Source: JANNVK01 sp031430435 (GTDB lineage: Bacteria; Acidobacteriota; Blastocatellia; Pyrinomonadales; Pyrinomonadaceae). From it: a stretch of 64,000 nucleotides of DNA. Every line of letters starts with the position of its first letter. The first letter of the stretch is position 1. The DNA lies in assembly GCA_031430435.1 (NCBI GenBank), contig JANPBM010000024.1, forward strand, positions 21,490 through 85,489, given 5' to 3'. The notes beneath the pieces were generated by a model. The model did no database searches and had not been told where the DNA came from. It was given only the letters and a program-made list of their open reading frames with translations. Below, in pieces: positions 1 through 6,899 of the stretch. Both the position numbers and the translations under genes were made by a program.

Positions 1-58
1 GATGATTACAAATCGCGTTTCACCTTGTATTATTTAATTGATACAGAATTTTACTTTT

Positions 59-757
59 ATGATAAAAATCAGACGATCAAACGAACGCGGACACAATAAC
101 TTCGGCTGGCTTGATACAAAATATACGTTTTCGTTCAACGATTATTACGACGAAAACTTTATGGGTTTTCGCGCCTTGCGTGTGATAAACGAAGACTTTA
201 TCGAGCCGAAACGAGGTTTTCCAAAACACGGACATCGTGATATGGAAATTATCACCTACGTTATTTCCGGCGATCTTTCGCACGCGGATTCGATGGGAAA
301 CGGCACCACAATTCGCCCGCACGAGATTCAAAGAATGTCAGCCGGAACAGGAATTTTGCACAGCGAAGCGAGTTCGGAAACCGATAAAACGCATCTTTTA
401 CAGATTTGGATTTTGCCAGAAACAAACAATTTAACGCCGAGTTATGAACAAAAACTCATTCCGGCGGACGCAAAACGCGGTAAATTAAAACTGATTGCTT
501 CACGCAATGCGGACGAAGATTCAATCGCAGTTCATCAAGACGTTTCGCTTTACGCCTCGATTTTGCAACAAAACGATGAAGTTTTGCACGAAATTACCCA
601 CGGCAGACACGCTTGGATTCAAATCGTCAAAGGAAGTTTAGAAGTCAACGGCGAACTTTTGGAGACAAGCGACGGTGCGGCAATCAGCGATGAAAGTTTG
701 TTGAAAATAAAGGCTTCGGGCAATGAAACCGAGTTTCTGTTATTTGATTTGAACTGA
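59..757 (+). CDS. Pirin family protein (bicupin, YhhW-like)
   Basis: A pirin-family bicupin of about 232 residues, the usual length. The N-terminal cupin carries the metal-binding set: counted from the ATG at 59, the residues are H57 and H59 (in PKHGHRDME), H101 and E103 (in ILHSE). These match the metal ligands known for E. coli YhhW and human pirin. Relatives in this family show quercetin 2,3-dioxygenase activity or act as redox/iron sensors; which applies here cannot be told from sequence. No signal peptide, so cytosolic. An in-frame TTG lies 21 bases upstream (38), but the ATG gives the canonical pirin start and numbering. No linked partner gene on the same strand. Confidence 0.9.
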   Translation: MIKIRRSNERGHNNFGWLDTKYTFSFNDYYDENFMGFRALRVINEDFIEPKRGFPKHGHRDMEIITYVISGDLSHADSMGNGTTIRPHEIQRMSAGTGILHSEASSETDKTHLLQIWILPETNNLTPSYEQKLIPADAKRGKLKLIASRNADEDSIAVHQDVSLYASILQQNDEVLHEITHGRHAWIQIVKGSLEVNGELLETSDGAAISDESLLKIKASGNETEFLLFDLN

Positions 758-950
758 TTCGGGAAAATATGTTTGCCGTTGTAAAAACGCAAAAATTGGT
801 AATTCTCAGGGTTAATGTCGATAAAAAAACTCTGTAAGCAGATAAGCAAAAATGTTGCGACATTTTACAATGTCCAAGTCATTGAGTTGCAAGATTTTAA
901 TTCATCATTCACCACTTACAATTTATCATTACCTGCTTAAATTTTATATT

Positions 951-1241
951 TTACCACCGTACATCGTATTTCGTAAAATTTTCGCGCCAATTTTCGCCTG
1001 TGTTTGTCAGAATCGGCAAAACGCCGTCAAAGTAGATTTCGGTGTCTGAAGTTCGTTTGAGGCGATACGAAAAACCGGTCGGCGAGGCAACGGTTAAGGT
1101 TACGTTTGTATCGACGACTTTTGAGATTGCGGCGGTTCGCCAATCGACTTTGCTCCGCACGAGCAAGCGCGAACCAATCGGCAAATCGGCTAAAGTTTTA
1201 GTTTCGGCAGTTTCCAAAGTTTTTGATAATCGCGGTACCAA
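951..1241 (-). CDS. Small hypothetical protein, or frameshifted C-terminal extension of the upstream gene
   Basis: An open frame of up to 96 codons that begins inside the 3' end of the L,D-transpeptidase-like gene in another frame and overlaps it by about 52 bases. The translation reads like a real folded protein (LPIGSRLLVRSKVDW, then alternating hydrophobic strands, then a Trp-ended tail), perhaps a small beta barrel. There is no ATG; possible starts are TTG codons at 1241 or just inside. It may be a separate gene translated by coupling to the upstream stop, or the C-terminal part of that protein cut off by a frameshift near 1200. I do not recognise a family. Confidence 0.45.
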   Translation of the reverse strand: MVPRLSKTLETAETKTLADLPIGSRLLVRSKVDWRTAAISKVVDTNVTLTVASPTGFSYRLKRTSDTEIYFDGVLPILTNTGENWRENFTKYDVRW

Positions 1242-1918
1242 TCTCGCGTCATTTGAATCAAGACAGGCTTTTTATTTGCCTCGATCCAATTAAAAATTCG
1301 TTCGATATTTGTGCGTTCCATCGCGGTACAACCCGCAGTTCCGGTTGTGCTGTTTGACCAAATATGCAAGAAAATACACGAGCCGCCGAATTGCTTTTGT
1401 TCGGAATTATGGGCGACAAAAATGCCTGAATCGTATTGCCGACCGACTGCCGACATTTTCTCCGAACTGTCCCAATCAACCGCAACTTGTTTATTGTCAA
1501 CAATTAAATTGTATTGTTTTGACTTTGAATCGTCAACGCATTCGGTTGATTCGGCAAGTTGCGTAAACGGCAGATTTACTTTTTGATTGCTTGAGCCGAA
1601 CGCGGCGGTGAGACTGAAAATTCCGGCGGGCGATTTGCCGTCGCCTTCGCGTTTGAACGGATTTGCGTTCGCGGAATAACTCGCGTCCGACCAGCCCAAA
1701 CCATTTTTACCGACTACGATTTGAAACTTTTTACCGACCGCTTTCCACTTTTCTTTGAGCGACCGACGCTCGAACAGTTGAGCGTTTCCTTGCGTCGCCG
1801 ACCAGTTTTCAGTCGTCGCGACAACGGCTTGCAAAGCGTTATCGCTCAAAGTTTTTTGACCTTGAGCGATAGCGGTTGCCGACAATATCAGCAGAAATAA
1901 TGCAGTTAAAAGTCGCAT
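1190..1918 (-). CDS. Secreted L,D-transpeptidase (YkuD)-like protein
   Basis: About 242 residues. The N-terminus is a signal peptide (MRLLTALFLLILSATAIAQ). The C-terminal half has a YkuD-type catalytic signature: H185 in FLHIW and C197 in GTAGCTAM, where the Cys is the expected nucleophile that cross-links or anchors peptidoglycan stem peptides. The segment GDGKSPAGIF is also typical of YkuD-like proteins of the secreted type. The ATG at 1918 follows the stop of the upstream membrane-protein gene by one base, so the two are translationally coupled; the in-frame TTG at 1930 would disrupt the signal peptide. Likely periplasmic. Family assignment is good, substrate unknown. Confidence 0.78.
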   Translation of the reverse strand: MRLLTALFLLILSATAIAQGQKTLSDNALQAVVATTENWSATQGNAQLFERRSLKEKWKAVGKKFQIVVGKNGLGWSDASYSANANPFKREGDGKSPAGIFSLTAAFGSSNQKVNLPFTQLAESTECVDDSKSKQYNLIVDNKQVAVDWDSSEKMSAVGRQYDSGIFVAHNSEQKQFGGSCIFLHIWSNSTTGTAGCTAMERTNIERIFNWIEANKKPVLIQMTRDWYRDYQKLWKLPKLKL

Positions 1919-1919
1919 C

Positions 1920-2711
1920 TTAATCTTCAAAAAGTGATTCGCTTGCCGTCGATTTTCGGCTCACGGCATACAGCCTCAAACCGATTCCCATCATCACGAC
2001 CGAAACCGTAATCCAAATTAAAACCCACGCGATGGCGGGCAAACCTGTGGCGGCTCCCATATTTACCGCGTCGCTGTGGGCGTTGGTTGTCGCGGAAATC
2101 AGAAACAAAGTTTTCAGACTGAAAACTGAGTTGAGCAAACATTGCACACTCAAAAATGCCAAACCGAAATTCGCTTGACTCTGTTGCGTAAAACGTCCGA
2201 CGGCGAAAATTGCGGCGGTTAAAATCGCTCCCGAAATTACGGTAAACGCCACGCTCCCAAAAGTCGCGTGTGTGTCAAAAACATTCCAAATCGGCATCAG
2301 CAACCCGAAAACCAAGGTCATAATTCCGATAAAACCGGCAGAAATATACAATCCGAGACGAGCCGAAAAACCGTATCGTAACCAAACTAAAAGAAAAGTT
2401 CCGAACGCGGTTGTTCCCAAATAACCTGCGCAGGAAATAAACAGTTGCGAAAACCAGCCGCTCGGTTGCGACCACACAACGCCGCTTGTGTCGGGCGAAA
2501 CCGTCAAACTTTCGACGCTGCTGCCCGTCAAAACCGCCGCTAAAACGTGGCTTCCTTCGTGAATAAAAGTGGCGAAAAGTTGGAGCGGATAAACTAGATA
2601 GCTTGTTATCGGCAGAAAAAACGAGACAACCCATAAAGCAACGCTCAATAAAGTTGCGGTTAATAAAAGTTTAATTTGCGGACGCGCGTCATTGGCGACT
2701 TTGAAATTCAT
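1920..2711 (-). CDS. Peptidase M50-like multi-pass membrane protein
   Basis: About 263 residues with roughly seven hydrophobic segments. A HEGSH motif lies in an early segment (LFATFIHEGSHVLAAVL), the HExxH-like zinc site of the M50B/site-2-protease-like family; note the pattern is H-E-G-S-H, which fits HExxH. A second metal-ligand motif (such as NxxPxxxxD) is not obvious, so activity as a protease is uncertain. The start at 2711 is chosen because ACGGAGGATTTTAT precedes the ATG with a good Shine-Dalgarno; an upstream in-frame extension to 2852 is Cys-rich and unlike a membrane protein start. Followed after one base by the L,D-transpeptidase-like gene. Confidence 0.75.
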   Translation of the reverse strand: MNFKVANDARPQIKLLLTATLLSVALWVVSFFLPITSYLVYPLQLFATFIHEGSHVLAAVLTGSSVESLTVSPDTSGVVWSQPSGWFSQLFISCAGYLGTTAFGTFLLVWLRYGFSARLGLYISAGFIGIMTLVFGLLMPIWNVFDTHATFGSVAFTVISGAILTAAIFAVGRFTQQSQANFGLAFLSVQCLLNSVFSLKTLFLISATTNAHSDAVNMGAATGLPAIAWVLIWITVSVVMMGIGLRLYAVSRKSTASESLFED

Positions 2712-2820
2712 ATAAAATCCTCCGTTCAGGTTACGTTTCATTTTACACGAAAGTTCGACAAATCGTGCAAGTTTTTTGCGTTTGTCCGGAAAAAAATGCA
2801 GTGCACAACAATCGTCAAAA

Positions 2821-3744
2821 TTACATCTGGCGTTCGGGCAAAGGAATTTCAAGTTCTTCCGGCGTTAAATCTCGGTATGCCCGAACGAGATTTCTGCCGT
2901 CGTGCTTTGCCCGATAAAGCGCCGAATCAGCCATTTCAACCAACTCGATCGGGTCGCTTGAATCATCGGGAAAAGACGCAACGCCGACGCTGATCGTGAT
3001 GTGGTGCGATTCAAACGCCTTTCCTTGTTTGACCACGCTGAAAGATTGAGTTTCAATCGCCGAACGGATTCTTTCCGCCGCCACAATGCCTTGAGCAAGG
3101 TCTGCGTCAAGCAAAAATGCCGCGAACTCTTCGCCGCCGAACCGTGCCGCCACATCGCCGGTTCGCAAAATCGCATTTACGCAAACGCCGATTTCTTCCA
3201 AAGTTTTGCTTCCCGTCAAATGTCCGTAAGTGTCGTTCACCAGTTTGAAATAATCAATATCCATCATCAAAACGCAAAACAGACGCTTTTCGGCTTTCGC
3301 TTTTCCTGCTTCGCGCCGCAGTTCGGAAAAAAACGAACGCGATGAAAGTAATCCGGTTAAATCGTCGTGCGACAGCAACCGGCGAATTTGCCGCTGATAT
3401 TCACGGTCAATTTCGTCCAATAAATCAAACCGCAAAATATGTTCGCCGATAGCAATTTTGTCACCGTTTTGCAAAAATTCTTGTTTGATTTTTACGCCGT
3501 TCAGATAAGTTCCGTTCGTCAAACTCAAATCGGTGAGTAAATAACGTGTTTCGTCGGCTTCGGCAATCGTGATAATTCTGGCGTGTTGACGTGAGACTTT
3601 TGAATCATTGATGCGAACATCGGCTTCCAACGCCCGTCCGAGAACGACTTCCTGGCGTTCGAGCGGAATCGGTACGGCAAGCAAATCACCGCTCAAAAAT
3701 ACGAGAGAGGGTTTCAGGTCGCGTTTCGGTCGTTCTTCTTTCAT
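2821..3744 (-). CDS. FHA-domain diguanylate cyclase (GGDEF)
   Basis: 307 residues. Residues about 35-105 form an FHA phosphothreonine-binding domain (GRALEADVRI, SRQHARI, LTNGTYLNG). A GGDEF domain follows from about 125 to 290 with the active-site sequence GGEEF at 203-207, so it should make cyclic di-GMP from two GTP. An inhibitory I-site RxxD (R194-T-G-D197) sits five residues before the active site, so product feedback is likely. No membrane segment, so cytosolic. The FHA domain suggests recruitment by a phosphorylated partner, for example a Ser/Thr kinase system not present in this window. It runs on its own, head to the downstream M50-like gene. Confidence 0.93.
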   Translation of the reverse strand: MKEERPKRDLKPSLVFLSGDLLAVPIPLERQEVVLGRALEADVRINDSKVSRQHARIITIAEADETRYLLTDLSLTNGTYLNGVKIKQEFLQNGDKIAIGEHILRFDLLDEIDREYQRQIRRLLSHDDLTGLLSSRSFFSELRREAGKAKAEKRLFCVLMMDIDYFKLVNDTYGHLTGSKTLEEIGVCVNAILRTGDVAARFGGEEFAAFLLDADLAQGIVAAERIRSAIETQSFSVVKQGKAFESHHITISVGVASFPDDSSDPIELVEMADSALYRAKHDGRNLVRAYRDLTPEELEIPLPERQM

Positions 3745-3915
3745 AGCAAAAAAGGCAACCGAACAAATACTTCGGCTCTATACTAAAGGTAACTTATTTA
3801 ACGGTAAAATTTAAAGTGTTTTTTTTTCGGCAAAGTTTCAGCGCATAAAACTTTACTGAAAAACAGACGTTAATAATTACAAGTTTTGCCGACCGAGCGT
3901 ACCGCTTTGGCTTTA

Positions 3916-4812
3916 TTATTGACGCGCGTCAACTTTTGTTTCAATCGCATCTTGAATGTTTTGCGGCACGTTCGATAAAAAATTATAACCGGTTTTTTGC
4001 TCGATTTGGCGAACGGTTGTTTTGAAATCACGCCAATTTTGCCCGCTGATTCCGTCAACGTTCGGCATATCAACCGCAATTACCCGCGTCTCTCGGTTGA
4101 TGGCGGAAACCTCGCCGTTATTCGGTAAAATCACGACAACTTTCCAATAATTTGTCGGAATCGTCAGTTTATTTCGCAACTTTCCGTCGTCGCCGTATTG
4201 CCCCGCGATAATAAAAATCGTGTTGTTCCGCTTTGCCAAACTACGCGAATAAGTTTCCAGTTTTTCCCACGGACCTGCGTTCAAATCGTGCGTTTGCGGG
4301 GCGATATTGGTCATCAAAAACGTTGAACTGTTTCCTTCGATCGAACTCGAACGATCCGCGCTCGGACACAAATGACCGCGATCAAAGCCGCTTCCGTTGT
4401 AATCGTTCGGCGTAATTTGCGTCCAATCGTTCGGCAAATTTTGGTTCGGACGAAAATCATTTTGACGCGACGCATCGCCGAAACTATTTTTTACCAATCG
4501 CCACGAAACCCAGTTCGCAATCGCTTTTTGACGATTATAAGAAACCGCGTAGTATTTATTCGACAACAGATAATTGTTTGCGTTTGCAGGGTTTGCGGTC
4601 GCGTTACTCGGATTTCCCGGTGCTAAATGAATTTGTTGCGGCACGTTATTTTCAGCCGGCAACGATGGTTGATTCGGCTGTGATTCGTTAATTATTTCGC
4701 CGGTATCCGAGGTTGTTTCGCGCATTTTGCCGACCAACCACAAACACGCGACCGCCATTCCGACAACAATCGCCAAACCTAAAATTCCGCCGATTAACGC
4801 TTTTAATTTCAT
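3916..4812 (-). CDS. DNA/RNA non-specific endonuclease, membrane-anchored or secreted
   Basis: 298 residues. A single hydrophobic segment at residues about 5-28 (ALIGGILGLAIVVGMAVACL) serves as signal anchor or signal peptide, followed by a Pro/Asn-rich linker. The catalytic domain carries the DRGH signature of the NUC1/Serratia-type beta-beta-alpha-metal family (GFDRGHLCPSADRS) plus the downstream N-rich motif (MTNIAPQTHDLNAGPWEKLE). These enzymes cut single- and double-stranded DNA and RNA with a Mg ion; the His of DRGH is the general base. The export signal places it outside the cytoplasm, fitting nutrient scavenging or biofilm DNA turnover. Divergent from rlmN. Confidence 0.9.
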   Translation of the reverse strand: MKLKALIGGILGLAIVVGMAVACLWLVGKMRETTSDTGEIINESQPNQPSLPAENNVPQQIHLAPGNPSNATANPANANNYLLSNKYYAVSYNRQKAIANWVSWRLVKNSFGDASRQNDFRPNQNLPNDWTQITPNDYNGSGFDRGHLCPSADRSSSIEGNSSTFLMTNIAPQTHDLNAGPWEKLETYSRSLAKRNNTIFIIAGQYGDDGKLRNKLTIPTNYWKVVVILPNNGEVSAINRETRVIAVDMPNVDGISGQNWRDFKTTVRQIEQKTGYNFLSNVPQNIQDAIETKVDARQ

Positions 4813-4844
4813 AGAGTTTTAAGAGTTTAGCATAATGCGTTAAG

Positions 4845-5936
4845 ATGAAACGAGTGGAAAAAAAACATCTTTTAAATTTATCGAACGCGGAACTCGCGGA
4901 ATTTGCGGAAGCACACGGCGAGCCGAAATATCGGGCGAAACAGATTTTTTCGGCGTTGCACAATAAACGTCTGCTTTCTTTTGACGAAATTACAAATTTG
5001 CCGAAAACCTTCCGCCAAAAACTTACGGAAACTTCAACCATTTCAACACTTACGCTTGAACAAAAATATGTTTCATCAGACGGCACTCGACGATTTTTGC
5101 TCAAAACACACGACAACTTTCCGGTTGAAACCGTCTATATTCCGACCGATAACCGCGACACGATTTGTTTTTCGTCGCAATCGGGTTGCCCGCTCAAATG
5201 TGATTTTTGCCTGACGGCGAAACTCGGTTTGCTCAGAAATTTAACCGCCGGCGAAATTATCGAACAAATTATTATCGTTTTAAATGACGTTTACGGTGTT
5301 TCAAACGAAACTCCGTTCGGCACAAACTTGGTCGGAATGGGTGCGGGCGAACCTTTTCTGAACTTTGAAAATCTGATGAAAGCATTGGATTTAATGTCGG
5401 ATAAAGACGGTTTATTTATTGTGCCGAATAGAGTTACGGTTTCGACCGCAGGAATTGTGCCGCAAATTTACGAACTCGCGGAACGTCAAAACCGTCCGCA
5501 TTTGGCAATTTCGCTGACTGCTCCGAACGATGAATTACGCGATAAATTGATGCCGATAAATAAACGCTGGAAAATTGAAGATTTGATGACGGCGTGCAAG
5601 GAATTTGAAAAATCTTTGCGAAACGGCGAAAAATTTACGTTTGAATACGTTTTGCTCGGCGGCGTAAACGATACCGAAGAACACGCTTTTGAACTGGCTG
5701 ACCTGTTGCGTAAATACAATTTACAGCGGGTGAAAATAAACTTGATTCCGCATAATTCGGCGGAACCGTTGGAATATAAACCTCCGACTTGGGAACAAAT
5801 CACGCACTTTCAAGACATATTAAAAACGAAAGGTGTTGATGCGTTTGTGCGAAAGGCGCGCGGACGCGATATATACGCGGCGTGCGGGCAACTGGCGGCA
5901 AAAACTTCGCCGAATTCGGTGCAAATCGACGGATAA
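4845..5936 (+). CDS. rlmN: 23S rRNA A2503 C2 methyltransferase RlmN (radical SAM)
   Basis: 363 residues, normal length. The radical-SAM cluster motif CPLKCDFC gives C115, C119 and C122. The distal catalytic Cys is C347 in YAACGQLA, and the GAGEPFLNFENL segment is the expected SAM-binding glycine/glutamate motif. The enzyme methylates C2 of A2503 in 23S rRNA, and in many bacteria also A37 of some tRNAs, using a methyl-Cys intermediate. Cfr paralogues share the fold, but the length and the second Cys context fit RlmN. Start at ATG 4845 is close to the divergent endonuclease gene; two small genes follow closely on the same strand. Confidence 0.93.
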   Translation: MKRVEKKHLLNLSNAELAEFAEAHGEPKYRAKQIFSALHNKRLLSFDEITNLPKTFRQKLTETSTISTLTLEQKYVSSDGTRRFLLKTHDNFPVETVYIPTDNRDTICFSSQSGCPLKCDFCLTAKLGLLRNLTAGEIIEQIIIVLNDVYGVSNETPFGTNLVGMGAGEPFLNFENLMKALDLMSDKDGLFIVPNRVTVSTAGIVPQIYELAERQNRPHLAISLTAPNDELRDKLMPINKRWKIEDLMTACKEFEKSLRNGEKFTFEYVLLGGVNDTEEHAFELADLLRKYNLQRVKINLIPHNSAEPLEYKPPTWEQITHFQDILKTKGVDAFVRKARGRDIYAACGQLAAKTSPNSVQIDG

Positions 5937-5939
5937 TTT

Positions 5940-6371
5940 ATGCTGACATACTTTCTTATAATCGGAATTACGGTAACGATGATGATTTTGGTTCGCTCGC
6001 ACATCAAGCGTGTTACAGCCGCCGCTTTTGAGCGTGAAGTAATTGAAAAAGAAGGCTTTAAGTTCATCAAAGCGGAAGGTTTTTTGAATCCGATTAACGA
6101 TAAATTTGAAGCATATTCGCGTGAATTCAGCGAAGGCGAAAAATTTCGTAAAGCGTGGTTGGAAATAACCGAAAGCGAAGGTTTACGAAAACCGATGCAG
6201 AATTCGAGTAAACGGGAAGAAACCGGAATCGAGATTGAATCTTTTTTCAAAACTATTGCGAATAAAAATCTTGGCAAAACGTTCACGCTTGAAATTTCGG
6301 TCGTCAAAGAACACAAAAACGAGTTTATCGAACGTATCAACCGAATGTTGGAAAATTTTGAAGTGAGATAA
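5940..6371 (+). CDS. Small membrane-anchored protein of unknown function
   Basis: 143 residues starting three bases after rlmN, so probably co-transcribed and coupled. One hydrophobic segment at residues 2-19 (LTYFLIIGITVTMMILV) is followed by a charged, helix-prone cytosolic or periplasmic domain rich in Lys and Glu. No motif of a known family is visible. The spacing with rlmN upstream and the secreted DsbD-alpha-like gene six bases downstream suggests an operon of convenience. Coding status is supported by uniform codon use and by tight packing between neighbours. Confidence 0.7.
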   Translation: MLTYFLIIGITVTMMILVRSHIKRVTAAAFEREVIEKEGFKFIKAEGFLNPINDKFEAYSREFSEGEKFRKAWLEITESEGLRKPMQNSSKREETGIEIESFFKTIANKNLGKTFTLEISVVKEHKNEFIERINRMLENFEVR

Positions 6372-6376
6372 TTTAT

Positions 6377-6832
6377 ATGAAAAAAGTAGTCTTAAGTTTG
6401 TTTTTTATCGCCGCAATTTTGTTTGTCGGCGAAGTCCGAGCGCAAAGCGTAAGTGGTTCAGCCGCAACGGTTAAGCGTGGCGGTTCGGCTCGCGGAACAG
6501 TCGTTTTCAGCATTCCCGGCGGATTGCATACGAACTCGAATCGTCCCGGCAGCGAGTTTGCGATTCCGACGGTGGTGAGCATAACCTCGCCAACCGGCAA
6601 AATCAGCGGTATTTCGTATCCGCGCGGAAAAAGTAAAAAATTCAGCTTTTCCGATGAAACTTTGAACATTTACGAAGGCACGGTTAAATTTAATTTCAAC
6701 CTCAGCGTTCCCGCGACTTTCAAAGGCGATTCGGTTAAAATTCGCGCCGTCGTGCGATTCCAAGCCTGCACGGATTCAGTCTGTTATCCGCCGAAATCGC
6801 AAACGGTTACGTTTACGGCAAGCGTCAAATAA
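6377..6832 (+). CDS. Secreted stand-alone DsbD alpha (DsbC-corrector) domain protein
   Basis: 151 residues with a signal peptide (MKKVVLSLFFIAAILFVGEVRAQ). The mature part matches the N-terminal periplasmic domain of DsbD: the hallmark FQACTDSVCYPP holds the Cys pair that in DsbD passes electrons to periplasmic thiol proteins. The membrane and thioredoxin-like domains of DsbD are absent, so this is a single-domain protein. It may act as a thiol shuttle with a separate CcdA/DsbD-type membrane partner encoded elsewhere. Third gene of the rlmN run; a terminator-like hairpin follows at once. Confidence 0.85.
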   Translation: MKKVVLSLFFIAAILFVGEVRAQSVSGSAATVKRGGSARGTVVFSIPGGLHTNSNRPGSEFAIPTVVSITSPTGKISGISYPRGKSKKFSFSDETLNIYEGTVKFNFNLSVPATFKGDSVKIRAVVRFQACTDSVCYPPKSQTVTFTASVK

Positions 6833-6851
6833 GTAAAGATTCAAGAAATTG

Positions 6852-6892
6852 CGACACGAATTTGAGCCGAAAACCACGGTCTTTTCGTGTCG
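6852..6892 (+). terminator. Hairpin terminator between convergent genes
   Basis: The arms CGACACGAA (6852-6860) and TTCGTGTCG (6884-6892) form a 9-bp stem with a T-rich tract after it on the plus strand. It lies between the DsbD-alpha-like gene and the convergent HExxH/TPR gene, so it may end transcription from either side. Confidence 0.7.
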
Positions 6893-6899
6893 TTTTATT

